Assembly: GCA_021613535.1 (NCBI GenBank)
Contig: CP075492.1
Span: forward strand, 14,260,001-14,324,000
Source of the DNA: Adineta vaga
Taxonomy: Eukaryota > Rotifera
Length of the DNA: 64,000 bases
Direction of reading: 5' to 3'
Within the stretch, counting starts at the first letter, position 1, and every line of letters starts with the position of its first letter. Of the stretch, positions 13,051-24,438 are shown in pieces. The position numbers and the translations under genes are program-made. Under the pieces are notes generated by a model. It saw only the letters and a list, made by a program, of their open reading frames with translations, ran no database searches and was not told the DNA's origin.

Positions 13051-13431
13051 AGATTGATTTGAAATCTTTTCAACAACTGCTTACCAGCCGAGACGGCAGT
13101 CGATCAACTGATGAAAAATTCTTTCTCTTCCTTTCTCTTCCTTTCTCTTCTTTTAAAGTGTGAAAGAAATGCAATAGAAAAAATATAAGGTTAACAACGA
13201 TGTGTGTGGGACAAACATGATTGTGTTGCTTTCTGTATATTTGTGTTTACATAACAAGAATTTTTTGTTTTTGCATGGATTGGGTGAAGTTGTGCTGCGA
13301 CATGAGTAGTATAGTCATTTTTTTAAAATACATGGTAATAATTGTCATATCTTTCTCTGCTCTTATCTCCATTGGTATTGTGCAATGTTATTCTATATAA
13401 AATACGTCATTTGATTTTAAAAAAACATAGT
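13051..13431. other. Divergent intergenic region with a short pyrimidine tandem repeat
   Basis: The spacer holds both upstream regions. At about 13118-13152 the 10-mer CTTTCTCTTC is repeated about three times. No gene is seen. Confidence 0.6.
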
Positions 13432-14265
13432 ATGGCCGATGATCAAAGTCTCGTTGTTGGGTGGTTACAAGCAGAATCTACATGGCAACAACAATTTCAT
13501 GGTTGGGATTTTTCACAACTAACAACAAATGGACGAATTTTATTCAACATGTCTGAAGAACAACTCGGTTGGGATTATACAAACATCATTTGTCAAACAG
13601 TAGAGAAACTTGCTGATTCAAGTGACGACATCTATTTGCTCGATTTAGGAACGGGTGGTGGTGAATATTTAGACACAATTCTATCTAAACTATCAACCAC
13701 AAGAAAGAAACTTGTAATATACGCAACTGAATCTTATCAACCAAATTTTTTACTTGCAAAAGAACGTTTGATGTCTCATGGTGTCATTGTTATTTATACT
13801 AACGAAGATAGTTTAGATAGTTTGTTACCATTCTCAGATGACGAAATCAAATTTGATTTGATCATCTCCCGTCATACATGTTATAATATTCGTGAAGTTG
13901 AACGTCTTCTCAAAGATGGAAGTGGTATGTTTATAACTCAGCAAGTAGATGGAACATCTAGTCAAGATTTGATTGAATTATTTGATCATCAACCAAAATG
14001 GCCATTTTTTAATCTTGATTATGCTTGTCAAACATTGAAAAGTCAAGCTCAACGAATGAAACTGATTCGTGCTGAAGAATCGGAAACAAAATTAGTATTC
14101 AAAGATATTAATGCATTAATCATTTATTTACATGCTGTACCATGGATGGTTGAAGATTTTAGTGTCCTGAAGTATCAACATGTGCTTTTGAAACTTTATC
14201 ATAGTCGACAACAAGCTTTAGAATTCAATAGTAAATATATGTTATTGCAAGCCATCAGAGAATGA
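13432..14265 (+). CDS. Class I SAM-dependent methyltransferase, bacterial type
   Basis: Intronless, 277 aa from the ATG at 13432; an open frame begins 30 codons earlier but lacks methyltransferase features. The Rossmann motif I glycine loop is LLDLGTGGGEYL near residues 72-83. The motif II acid is in YATESYQPN, the motif III region is around LPFSDDEIKFDLII, and RLLKDGSGMFITQQV follows. This layout is characteristic of small bacterial UbiE-like methyltransferases that act on metabolites or proteins. The substrate cannot be predicted. It stands beside two other intronless bacterial-type genes. The lack of introns and the sequence style suggest horizontal acquisition, which is inference; a phylogeny would test it. 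Confidence 0.85.
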   Translation: MADDQSLVVGWLQAESTWQQQFHGWDFSQLTTNGRILFNMSEEQLGWDYTNIICQTVEKLADSSDDIYLLDLGTGGGEYLDTILSKLSTTRKKLVIYATESYQPNFLLAKERLMSHGVIVIYTNEDSLDSLLPFSDDEIKFDLIISRHTCYNIREVERLLKDGSGMFITQQVDGTSSQDLIELFDHQPKWPFFNLDYACQTLKSQAQRMKLIRAEESETKLVFKDINALIIYLHAVPWMVEDFSVLKYQHVLLKLYHSRQQALEFNSKYMLLQAIRE

Positions 14266-15238
14266 AGACTTCTTCTATAAGAAAATATTTTTATGAGAAG
14301 TTGATGAAGAATTTACGAGCATCGGTTTTTGCGTTTTTTTTCTACCGTGGATTGAAGAATAATGGAAGAAAGCAAACGTGGTATTTTTTTTATTTTCATT
14401 CTCGTTTGGTTTCTTCCTACTTACTTATATAATAAATAGTCGATAAACATAGATTCTATTACGTTGTTTTTCGTTTTTTAAACGAACTAATAATAAAAAT
14501 TTGCATTGTTATTGTTAGGATTAAAATGGTAATTATTCTTTTTCTTAGCTATAAAAAGCAAATACCTTTTTATATTCATATAGTATGACGGTACCGATGA
14601 AAGTGATAATGATGATGATGATGATGATTCTGCACTCATTCATCAACGTCCATGTAAGTTATTCACTCATAATTACAATACTGATAGGAAAATTTTATAA
14701 TTTATCCGTCTTGTATAGTTCCTGACTACTGTCAAGATGAAACTCGAGGTATTGAATCCTTTTCCTCCTGTCTAATGCGACACTACCATGCTTGTCCCAT
14801 ATTTTATACGTTTTTTGACAACGACACTCGATTTTATTCAACATTTCTCCAGTATTCGATATGTTCGTATTCTTATCGATGAATATAATCTTAATTCAAT
14901 TATGGATTGGAATGAATGGAACACTCTTTTTCCTACATGTTAACAGTTAAAGAAGATAACAATAGAGAAATAGCCAAATATAGCAGGTGGAGAACGATAT
15001 GTGCAAAAAGCTGCGGAAATACGAAGAGTATTTGCACAATATACAATGAACGTTTATTATCTATTCATGTTTTTTTTGACAAAATGCATCTATATATATA
15101 TATCGTGATAATGTCGATGGCTTTCGCCCTAACCATCAATTCTTATCTGACTTTTTCGTTGTATTTGTCATGTTTTATATATTTTTATCAAAAAAAAACG
15201 CATATAAGTAACCAAAATTCTTTCTCTAGATAATTATC
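14266..15238 (+). pseudogene. Gap between enzymes with scattered coding-like fragments
   Basis: No intact gene is present. A (GAT)n microsatellite lies at about 14608-14631, reading as an Asp run, followed by a good donor (GTAAGT near 14654). After a plausible acceptor near 14719 come two overlapping coding-like frames up to about 14940. One starts PDYCQDETRGIESF and stops near 14875. The other contains IRYVRILIDEYN and MDWNEWNTLFPTC and stops near 14942. Frame switching of this kind suggests a decayed gene; the second frame vaguely recalls bdelloid F-box/LRR-type proteins. A short frame near 15000-15080 (GGERYVQKAAEIRRVF) may be another remnant. Confidence 0.3.
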
Positions 15239-16213
15239 ATGAATGTCACAATACTTGATGATTATTTTGATACAATTCGTACACTTCACTGTTATAAAAT
15301 GCTAAATGGTTATAATGTTACCATATGGAATGATCAAGTACAGGATATAAATACATTGGTCGATCGCCTTAAAGATACGGAAATTTTGGTATTGATTCGT
15401 GAACGTACTCGGATTACGGGTGAACTGCTCGAACGATTACCTTATTTGAAACTAATCAGTCAACGTAGTGTTTACCCACATATTGATATTAATGCTTGTA
15501 ATCGTTTGAGTATTATAGTTTCATCCAATCAACATACGGATACTCCTTCATATGCTGCAGCTGAATTAACTTGGGGACTTATCTTAGCAGCGATGCGTCA
15601 AATTCCTCAACAAATGGCTGCTCTTAAAGAAGGTAAGTGGCAAATTGGTATTGGTGCTACATTACGTGGAAAAACACTTGGTATCTATGGTTATGGTAGA
15701 ATTGGAAGTACAGTTGCCGGATATGGAAAAGCATTCGGTATGAATATACTTATTTGGGCACGTGAAGCGTCTCTTGCTCGTGCTCGTTCAGATGGATATA
15801 CAACAGCTAGTAGTAAAGAAGAATTTTTTAAAACATGTGATGTTTTATCACTTCATATGCGTTTGGTAGATGCAACACGTGATATAGTTACTAGTGATGA
15901 TCTTGCTTTGATGAAGACAACTGCTCTTATCGTTAATACTAGTCGAGCAGGACTCATTCAATCGAATGCATTGATCAGCGCATTACGTGCTGGTCGACCT
16001 GGTATGGCAGCTGTAGATGTATTTGAAAATGAACCCATGCGAGATACAACAAATCCACTTTTAACGATGAATAATGTTATTTGTACTCCTCATATTGGTT
16101 ATGTTTCAATTGATGAATATGAAATTCAATTTACTGATATTTTTCAACAGATTCTGGCCTATGCCAATGGAAATCCTATTCATGTTGTCAATCCACAAGT
16201 CATTCGACAATGA
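15239..16213 (+). CDS. D-isomer-specific 2-hydroxyacid dehydrogenase
   Basis: Intronless, 324 aa, starting at the ATG at 15239. It has the full NAD-dependent D-2-hydroxyacid dehydrogenase architecture. The Rossmann dinucleotide loop GYGRIGS is at residues 151-157 in the central domain. The catalytic triad is present: Arg236 (NTSRAG), Glu265 (VFENEP) and His285 (TPHIGY). Length matches the family (310-340 aa). The enzyme would interconvert a 2-keto acid and a D-2-hydroxy acid with NAD(P)H. The sequence is closer in style to bacterial glyoxylate/phosphoglycerate-like members than to a specific metazoan orthologue. It is intronless and adjacent to other bacterial-type genes, so horizontal origin is likely (inference). 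Probably cytosolic, with no targeting signal. Confidence 0.9.
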   Translation: MNVTILDDYFDTIRTLHCYKMLNGYNVTIWNDQVQDINTLVDRLKDTEILVLIRERTRITGELLERLPYLKLISQRSVYPHIDINACNRLSIIVSSNQHTDTPSYAAAELTWGLILAAMRQIPQQMAALKEGKWQIGIGATLRGKTLGIYGYGRIGSTVAGYGKAFGMNILIWAREASLARARSDGYTTASSKEEFFKTCDVLSLHMRLVDATRDIVTSDDLALMKTTALIVNTSRAGLIQSNALISALRAGRPGMAAVDVFENEPMRDTTNPLLTMNNVICTPHIGYVSIDEYEIQFTDIFQQILAYANGNPIHVVNPQVIRQ

Positions 16214-16294
16214 TATTGTTTGTTCTTTTGTTTTCACTATAAAAATCTTATGATTCGAAATACAAAAAATTCCATGAAATTTTATTAAAAAAAA

Positions 16295-17173
16295 TCAAAC
16301 AGGTCTTTCACCAATAATTGTTGCACGATGCATTTGTCGACGATTAGGCCAATAATCACCGATAGCATAATGTTGAGTTGATCGATTATCCCAAAATGCC
16401 ACATCATTTTCTTTCCAATGCCATCGTACTGTATATTCTGGTTTGTTAACTAAACTAAATAAATAATCTAATAAAATATGACTTTCTATATCATTTAAAC
16501 CAATTATTCTTGTTGTAAATGTCGTATTAACAAATAATAATTTACGTTTTGTTATTGGATGTGTTCGAATTACTGGATGTATAACAGGTGGATAATCTTT
16601 TTTGGCTTTATCTAATTTTTCTTGTGCATCAGGTCCATGAACGTTTGTTAAATTAAAATTTTTTGCATAAGAATGTTCAGCTGATAATTTACTCAGAAAC
16701 TCTTGCATTGGTGATGACAGAGAATCATAGGCTAAATACATATTTGACCATAGAGTATCACCACCAGTTGATGGAAGTTCACGTGCATATAAAATACAGC
16801 CAAGTGCTGGTGTTTCTGTGAATGTTATATCTGTATGCCAACTATCATTACCTGGTTTTCTATCAAAATCATATTCAAGAAGCATTAATTCCGGTGTACC
16901 TGGAACATGAGAATAAAATGGATGTGTATGTAAACTACCGAATAATTGAGCAAAATCCCGATGTTGCTGTGGAGTTAGATGTTGATTACGAAAAAATATA
17001 ACCTGATGTTTGATTAATGCTCGTTCGATCTGTTCGACAATATTTGGTTTATTCACTGCTTCTGATAAATCAATATCATGAATAATTGCACCAATAGATG
17101 GTACTAATACTTCAATATTTAAATCGTTTGTATCAGTTCGAATAGTTGTTTGTTCATTATGATCGGAACTCAT
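16295..17173 (-). CDS. TauD/TfdA-family Fe(II)/2-oxoglutarate dioxygenase
   Basis: Intronless, 292 aa. The iron-binding facial triad is visible: His113 and Asp115 in WHTDITF and His268 in NRSTQHYA. The 2-oxoglutarate-binding Arg283 is in MHRATI. N-terminal elements typical of TauD/alpha-ketoglutarate-dependent taurine dioxygenases are also present, such as IGAIIHDIDLS and VIFFRNQHLTP. Length matches the family. It would couple 2-oxoglutarate decarboxylation to hydroxylation of a sulfonate, aryloxyalkanoate or similar small acid; substrate identity is not readable. It is convergent with the dehydrogenase gene with only 81 nt between stops. TauD-type genes are typical of bacteria and fungi, and absence of introns fits horizontal acquisition (inference). 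Confidence 0.92.
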   Translation of the reverse strand: MSSDHNEQTTIRTDTNDLNIEVLVPSIGAIIHDIDLSEAVNKPNIVEQIERALIKHQVIFFRNQHLTPQQHRDFAQLFGSLHTHPFYSHVPGTPELMLLEYDFDRKPGNDSWHTDITFTETPALGCILYARELPSTGGDTLWSNMYLAYDSLSSPMQEFLSKLSAEHSYAKNFNLTNVHGPDAQEKLDKAKKDYPPVIHPVIRTHPITKRKLLFVNTTFTTRIIGLNDIESHILLDYLFSLVNKPEYTVRWHWKENDVAFWDNRSTQHYAIGDYWPNRRQMHRATIIGERPV

Positions 17174-17697
17174 TTTTATTATTCTAAAATAGAATCATGT
17201 AAACATTTTATATAGGTATAGACATTGCTAGAGGATTGAAAACTTTTGGACGACAAGCAATTACCATGATAGAATAGTTGAATCACTTTCTTAAATGAAA
17301 ATTATACTGCAATAGAAAACTATAAAAGAAAATAAATATAAAAGGTAAGAGATTTTTTTTATGTAGATGGTTTACCTTGAAAGATAAGAAAAACAATGTC
17401 AAGAGCATGTTCTTATTTTTTTCAGAAGTGCAAAGTTAAAAAGATAAAAAAGACTTCATTTTTCTCCTCTCTCTCTCTCTCTTCTGTTCTGAATAAATAT
17501 ATCTTTCGATTCTTATTGTATTTTCTTGTTTTTCGTTCTTTATTACGAGGTCATTATTCATATTTTTCTCATTCGAATTCATACACACGCATCATTATGG
17601 ATATTCTAAAGACTATTTTTAATATTTATTTTTTTTAATCAAGAAATTACAAGAAAATAATCAATTTCTATGTATGAAACATATAATAAATGAAGGA
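17174..17697. other. Intergenic region
   Basis: AT-rich, with a CT microsatellite near 17467-17482. A short plus-strand frame (17396-17638) has biased hydrophobic content but no coding features. Nothing else is seen. Confidence 0.5.
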
Positions 17698-18426
17698 TTA
17701 ATTTTGTTCATCAATGATTTTCTTATTCTCCTTAATAAGTCGTGCTAGTTTCAAAGCAATTTTAATCACAAATATCTATAAATAAAACACAAATAATAAT
17801 TTATTATTTTTCATATCATCAAGACGAAATTCATACTCGAATAAGAATAAATGCAATACCAACAATTGACAATATCGCTATGAATCTTGATGGTCCAGCA
17901 TTTTGATGAAGTTTTTTCGAAAAAAATAACCATCCAACAACACTCAAGATGGTCATGATTAAGATACCAAGAACAACAATCAAGATAATGTTCAACCATG
18001 CAAACTACGAAGTAAAAAATAATTATTTTGATTCGTTTTTTTTTCAATATAAAGAAATAACATACCACAATTAAACCAATTCGATGATATTTGTAAGCAA
18101 CAAATAGTCCAAAACCATTCAAAAGAATCCAAGCTGAAGCTTGAATAATATGATAAACTATGACATATATTCCTTGATCATGCAAGAACTTAACTCCATT
18201 AATACCGAGAATAAGATCGATCACAGACAATATCTAAAGAAGACTACATTTGATATATGATTTACAAATTTATCACATTTCTTACAAAGAGAATTCCATT
18301 GAAAATCAAATGAATCTGACGAGTTCGTTGAATTTGAAGATTATCAGTGAGTGGGAAAGGTTTTGAAAGAGGCATGTAAGGGCCATCTGATAGAACAGCT
18401 TTTCCATTTGATGAATCGTAGTCCAT
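17698..18426 (-). CDS. Four-TM membrane protein of unknown function
   Basis: Exons on the - strand are 18286-18426, 18066-18233, 17837-18004 and 17698-17775, separated by GT-AG introns of 52, 61 and 61 nt, all phase 0. They sum to 185 codons (184 aa). The start is the ATG encoding MDYDSSNGKAVLSDG; an upstream frame begins only at TTG. A 45-residue Pro/polar cytoplasmic-looking N-terminus precedes four hydrophobic helices: around NGILFILSVIDLILG, VYHIIQASAWILLNGFGLFVAY, LNIILIVVLGILIMTILSVV and IAILSIVGIAFILI. A basic C-terminal tail (KLARLIKENKKIIDEQN) ends it. No family is recognised. Similar four-pass small proteins are common unannotated genes in rotifers. Confidence 0.75.
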
Positions 18427-19557
18427 TTCAATTATAGATGTATACACTTGTTTTCTTCTTCCACAAGAGCAAGATAAATGTGTATGTTTATCTTCTTTGT
18501 TTGTTTTGAACTTATGAACACAAAGAAACAATGAAGATGTCAACGATTGGTCAACAGAATAACCAAGACAAAATATATTCTACATGATATTTATTCATAC
18601 ACATATATCGTTGGTATATATGTGTATGAAGAGAATCAACAAAGTAACAATAATTATTTCTGGAATGAAGCAAACGCTTTATAATTGGAAGAAAGATTAT
18701 AGACTAGATGTAAATGCGAATGATTGTGAGCTTTTTTCGTGTAAAATTTAGTTTCTGTGAACAAAGACTATTGTATGTACTCTCAGGCGAAGAAAAAAAT
18801 TTATTTTCTATAATAAAATTTTTTAACTCTGGGATTAATTTTTATAGTCGTGACTGTCTATCAAAGTGTTATTATTCAAAAAGTGAAATGAGATTCATTG
18901 AACAGAGGAAGGCAGACTCTTGTACTTCAAGTTATTATGCGGTATCAGATATAAATTGAATATTAGTGTATCAATCAATCATGATTTATTATCAAGATCA
19001 TGTTGACGACATTGTCATTGCGTTGTTGCATCATACATGAAGACCTGGAACGAATTGAGAGAGTAATTATCGTCTCTCCTCTCGATTCAAACATACTACT
19101 TAATAAAATAAAAATGATGAAAAGAGTAAATCTGAAAACAAGATTAACAATTAAGAGGATTATCACGAGAACATAAACAAACGACGTATATTCACATATT
19201 GCATCTTTATTGCCTTTTGTATTTTAGTATGGTTGTTAAAAAATGATTCTATTATTGAATAAAACATAAATAAAAGATTTAATTACTTCGTCCTAATTTG
19301 ATATTTTTCTTTTAAATGTGTTCAATGGCTAAACAAAAGCATAAGAGAAGGCCATGATATAGTTAAGAACAGTAAACATGATTCTTCTACAATCAGGAAC
19401 CACCTACAGATTTTTCTCTTAAGAGGAAAATCTGCTTAAATTTTTATTAGATTGCTTTATATGCGTCTTATAGATTCTGAAAATGAACATCTTAATTGTT
19501 TTTTTTTCAAACTATAAACAATTCAACGGTTGCGCATATTCTCTTTCATCACTCAAA
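18427..19557. other. Intergenic region including the duplicated upstream block of the 7TM receptor
   Basis: From about 18811 onward, short stretches match the region upstream of the second receptor copy: TTTTTTAACTCTGGGAT near 18820 recurs near 34447. AAAGCATAAGA...GCCATGATATA near 19335 recurs upstream of the third copy near 42370. The duplication unit therefore includes ~750 bp of 5' flank. No gene is seen on either strand. Confidence 0.55.
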
Positions 19558-20508
19558 ATGAACTCGTCGACGTATCAACTACCAAATATTCTTATTGATT
19601 GTTCAATCATAACATTCTCGGCAATCACTATTTGCATTTCTCTCGCAATATTACAATTGATTCTATCTGAGTTAATCGAAAGAAAAAACTTTCCACATCG
19701 AGTGGCATCTCTTCTAACAGCAAATGTTTATTTATCATTATTCTTCTTCTCCGTATTAGCACTTGAACAATTTGTACGTGCATATCTGGGACATCGTTAT
19801 TTGATAGTATCATTAAGTGATGGAATCTATTGTCAATTTCGTTGTTATTTGCAATGGGTGTCCATTTGTGGAATCATGTATTCAAATACTTTACAAGGAA
19901 TCTATCGTTTATGTCGAATTGTTTTTCATACAAAGCAAGTACTTCAATCATTTCACTTCTACATGAAAATGATTGTGATTCAGTGGATTCTTTGTTTCAC
20001 AATTCTCATTCCTTCATTTTTTCTTGATGGTTATAAGTATTCGGTAGAGAACTACTATTGTGAAAATGATTATAGAAACATTCAAAGTACATTCTTTAAT
20101 GGTGCTTTTTCTTATTCTATTCCATTGGAGGTAACGACTACATGTTATGTTTATACATGGATGAAAATGCATCGAAGAGATAATAATTTGTTACAAACAA
20201 TGTCACGGATTCGAGAGATGAGTGCACGACGTGATTTGATTGTACTTTTTCGAATCTGCATCATTCATGGATTACTATTGGTATTCTTCACACCTTCTGT
20301 AATATTACTTTTTATTTATATTGGCACCGGATATGTACCTTGGTGGTCATCACAAGTTCAATGGCTTGTTTTGAGTTTCTCGATAGCTTGCGTTAGTGTT
20401 TTATTACTATTTGTATCACCTTATGTTCGAGAATTATGGATAAAACGATTTCATCGTCAACATCGTCACGATCAAACAACCGTACAAATTATTATGAGAG
20501 TAATGTGA
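19558..20508 (+). CDS. Seven-TM receptor, lineage-expanded family, copy 1
   Basis: Intronless, 316 aa from the ATG at 19558 (MNSSTYQLPN). The open frame extends 25 codons upstream, but both paralogues start at this ATG. Seven hydrophobic segments are visible, with N-glycosylation near the N-terminus, a Cys-rich extracellular loop (YCQFRCYLQW) and an intracellular loop after TM3 (QGIYRLCRIVFH) in place of a canonical DRY. A basic C-terminus rich in His/Arg follows. The layout suggests a rhodopsin-like or chemosensory receptor. Two near-identical paralogues lie at 35198-41342 (LINE-interrupted) and 42595-43545. Ligand unknown. Confidence 0.8.
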   Translation: MNSSTYQLPNILIDCSIITFSAITICISLAILQLILSELIERKNFPHRVASLLTANVYLSLFFFSVLALEQFVRAYLGHRYLIVSLSDGIYCQFRCYLQWVSICGIMYSNTLQGIYRLCRIVFHTKQVLQSFHFYMKMIVIQWILCFTILIPSFFLDGYKYSVENYYCENDYRNIQSTFFNGAFSYSIPLEVTTTCYVYTWMKMHRRDNNLLQTMSRIREMSARRDLIVLFRICIIHGLLLVFFTPSVILLFIYIGTGYVPWWSSQVQWLVLSFSIACVSVLLLFVSPYVRELWIKRFHRQHRHDQTTVQIIMRVM

Positions 20509-20916
20509 CCGTTCAATGCACTGAGATCATTATTCTTATGCATGAAACATACTCTTTATGAAAGTATGTATGAACGTGAGCTTTATACGCTTGACTATCT
20601 GCAACATTTACACTCTCAAAGATTGTTATTATCCCATCAGTTGAGGCATGTATGTTTCCGATTGCTTTGGCGTTTTAGTTATCGTTTGTTGACGAGAACT
20701 TAATTAGAACGAATGTATTTGTTAATGTAATAAAAAAATAAAAATATTGATACTGTTCATATCTCAAAAGGCTTGATATTTTTTTAATGATGTGATTTTG
20801 TCCGATTCGAATGATTATTAGAAAAAATACGAATATAAGAGTATAATAGAAATCATTAATCTCATCTTCAAGAATTACAACGAATACTACATGCATACAT
20901 ATTAAATGTTGATTAG
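20509..20916. other. Convergent intergenic region
   Basis: AT-rich spacer between the 3' ends of the receptor and the type II membrane protein. No gene or repeat is seen. Confidence 0.6.
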
Positions 20917-22983
20917 TTAAAAATATCCAGATTCTACAGTGGTCACTCCGCTACTAGTTGTTGTTATTATTGTATAGCTATTGACATTGTTAGGCTGTGC
21001 TGTTCCATATAAATCATATTGTGCTGCAACATTATATGTTCCACTAGCACAGTTGATTGTTTGTCCACTTATTATTGTCCATGTATAGATTATCTCTGAG
21101 CCATTGTCAATATAAGATTGATTAATTTGTCCAGGCGCAAATGAATTAGAATAACCATTGAATGTTGCACCAACGGTCTTCGGTACAGTGATTTGTATGG
21201 TCACATTAGTCCAAGGAGTTGAACAACTAATAACGATGTTATCACGAGCATAATAGTTGCCTCGAGTCGATGATATACTGACACTACCTATGAACATCAA
21301 TAAGAAAGATTTCTGTATCTTAAATGCTCTTAGAAGATAAAATATAACGAAGAGATTCTGCTCACTTACCAGTAGTAGTTGTAATTGCTGTTGAGGCGGT
21401 AGTGCTCGTTGTTGTCACCGCCGATGTTATTGTACTGGTAGTTGTTTCTGTTGTTGTCGGTGTTGTTGTAGTTGTACTAGTAGTTGTCAGTGGTGTTGTA
21501 GTTGTGCTGATAGTTGTCAGTGTTGTTGATGTAGTAGTTGCAGTACTAGTAGTCGATGTCAATGCTATCGATATGAAAAAAATATTTTATGTATGTTTTA
21601 ATTATTTTTAAAGCATTCCGCTGGTGACGTTCTCGAGTAATAACTCTCATAAATATATTAACAGAATAACATTAGTGACTATAATAGATACAGTTTCTCA
21701 CATAATCCAGCAGTATTCTTTTTCTTAGAACTACAGCTGAAAGTATAGTCCAAAAGAATATATTAAGTTAACGCAAAATTTCTAAAATTAATATTAGAAT
21801 TTCATTAGATCGTCCAATACTATGCTTTTCTGATGTCAAATATCAGATTACTTGTTTCTGGTAGTGATGCAATTATTATTTGGTATAGAACTTATTCATC
21901 TACATCATGGTATTGTTGCGTGAATGTTATTGTGATAGAAGCAAGAAGCGTCGACTTACCAGTTGTAATGCTGAATTTTTCTATGAGAAGCATTCCAATT
22001 AGTGTTGCAAGACCAATGAGCAATACTCCCAAACAGAGACTTATTGCCAAGCAACAACATGGTGAACAACACGATAAATTCATGCCACAAAGATAACGAC
22101 GACGACGACGATGATGATGATTGAATTGATTTTGTTTTCTATGCTTATCCTTGAAATAGGATAACAATATGTAAACGAAAAAAAGCAGATGATTTTCAAA
22201 ATCTTTACTAGATTTAAAATTACACAAGTTATCTGACAGCTACTGAATTAGATTAGAAGTCTTTTTACTGTATCTCATAGATAGAAAATTTCGTGAGTCT
22301 TCTTTATCATATTAAAGAAAGTTTGTATACGTACTTCATTATCGTTGAAAAAAGATTTTCTAGGAATGATATATAATGTACTGGATGTTGAAAATGGTTC
22401 GATACGTGATGCAAATGAATTATTCGAATGCATCTTAGTACGAAATGAGTCAAAATGAGTTAAAGATGACGATATCTAAATGTTGAAGATGTGTTAATAT
22501 GTTAATAGAGACAGAACTGAGCTGCTATCATAGTATTACTTTCTTCGAGTTTACATGTGACAACGGAAAAAATGAACTGTCGGTAGTTGTCTATAATGAA
22601 AGATCAAACATAATATCGATTTGAATAAGAATTGTGAGAGATAAATGTATTACTCGAAATTTTGGTTCAGACTGATTTGGTGCTTGATTAAGAGAAGAAA
22701 TGCTCTTAGGCACATCGACAGCTAGTAAATTCACATCAATAGACTTTTTCGCATTCCATCGTGAAGATGCTGATACTTTTCCTTTTGAATTGATGAAACT
22801 GATGGGTTTTGTTCTCTATTACAAAAGCATTAAATTAAAAAGAAATAGGTCAATATAAATTAAACACAAAATTAGTACTTGTGAATAATGTCGGTACTGT
22901 TTTGGTTTTCTCTTAACTCTAACGACTGTGATTGTTGATGAACGATCCATATTGACGCCCTTCGAATGTTCTGTTTCTCTCAT
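20917..22983 (-). CDS. Type II membrane protein with Thr-rich mucin-like stalk and beta-sandwich ectodomain
   Basis: Seven exons on the - strand: 22879-22983, 22654-22815, 22555-22590, 22335-22475, 21960-22149, 21370-21564 and 20917-21287. All introns are GT-AG (63, 63, 79, 185, 395, 82 nt); exons total exactly 400 codons. A 130-residue polar cytoplasmic head includes a short His/Arg run (HHHRRRRR) encoded by a microsatellite. It precedes a Cys-rich juxtamembrane motif (CCSPCCCL) and one TM helix (LGVLLIGLATLIGMLL). A ~65-residue stalk of almost only Thr/Ser is presumably O-glycosylated. The C-terminal ~120 aa look like a beta-sandwich with two Cys, ending in repeated Thr/Ser strands (SYTIITTTSSGVT). 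The ectodomain could be an adhesion or carbohydrate-binding module; the family is not identified. Confidence 0.8.
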
Positions 22984-24438
22984 AATGAAAAAAAGTATTA
23001 TAATATGATTTGGAATTCAAATGAGGTGTTGTTTATACGCCTTCTCATATGTATGTATGTATGTTCCTGATAACTTTTTTACACTATGCGACAATATGAA
23101 AAAGAAATGGAAGAAACTAAAAGAACGAACGAAATCATACAAATACTTATTTTGTCATAATTTTCGTATCACAGAGAGAAAATCAATAATCTGCTTCACA
23201 ACAGTGATAATTGCAGCTATGGCAACGAACATATTCTTCTAATTCTTCTTATCAACTATTTGAATCTAGTTTACATTTATTAGTGCTAACATTTAATATT
23301 CGTGAAATACTCTCTCTTTTCACTTAAGAGGAAGAGAAAATTGATTAATAAAGCAAAAACTGATCGTTCTATCGATGTACACGTATTCATTAAAGGCATG
23401 TGAAACATTGATAGGTTGTCAACAGTATTCTAAGTGAAATTATACTGAGTCATTTTGACTGTCAATTGTCCACTCCATATTTGCATCGGTTGGTAATTCC
23501 TTAGTCGAGAACATACAAAATGATGCGCATAGCGTGAAAGATTCAGTCATCAATTTTATAAATCTTGTTCGGAAAAAGAATATGATCATTGTAAAGATAA
23601 TCCAGTTGGAAGATAATATCACTTCGAAATTAATTTCATATAGCATCGGATATGCATGCTGTAATATTAAAGTAACGACTGAAGCTTTTGGGAAGCCATA
23701 TTGATGCTCCCAAGCCTTGATGTGGAAGACGTTGCTACTAGTTCAAATATCTGACAGTGCCCTTTGTTATACTAAGTATCGTATATCTTCATGTAAAATT
23801 ATCATGTCAAAATACATTTCGTATGGTGTTTTATTCAAACTTGAAATTTCCGAATCATAAGTTTCTTATCGGTCAAGAACAGCACTACAATTCGTATTTT
23901 GTGGGAAAAAGAAAAGAATGGTAGGGATAGATATGAGCAATACGTCTGTACCACATTCGCACCCTCATTTCCTGTATTGCTTGCGATCGATACTAAACAT
24001 CTTGTAGCGACACTAAACGCTATTTAAAATGTTTTCACCCGGTTACAATCCTCTGTTTACGGTAGAGAATCATTGGATAATATTGTATTCGTATAATTAC
24101 TGTACAATCTTTGATGAAAGAGATGTATGCACTGATGGGACTACGTTTGTATTTATTTCTTCCTGTTAAATCGAATCGTTTTGATACAAAACACACGCTT
24201 ATATACTCTTCCGTGAAATAAAAGGAAAGGAAAGATAATACCAAAGTACATCAATATGTACTGAAGTAAACACATAAGAAGAAACGAAAGGATGACTAGC
24301 TTGCCTACAACGCATGTAAGCAAGGTCGTCACCTTCGTAATTTTTTTTAACCTTATGAAACAATTAATAAATACAGACACGTGTCGTAAGATGGATATAA
24401 TATAGTTTATAACGACGAAATATCATTCGACAGAAATA
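22984..24438. other. Divergent intergenic region, 1.45 kb
   Basis: The largest gene-free stretch in the left half, lying between two divergent starts. Several 60-75-codon frames occur (near 23021, 23440, 24035, 24153), but none has a domain, coding bias or splice partner. No repeat is seen. Confidence 0.5.

Noticed and set aside
21402-21611. Plus-strand Val-rich ORF
   Set aside because: It is the antisense of the Thr-rich stalk exon; composition is purely an echo of the ACN repeats.
23021-24380. Several 60-75-codon ORFs on both strands
   Set aside because: No domain, no splice partners and composition like the AT-rich background.
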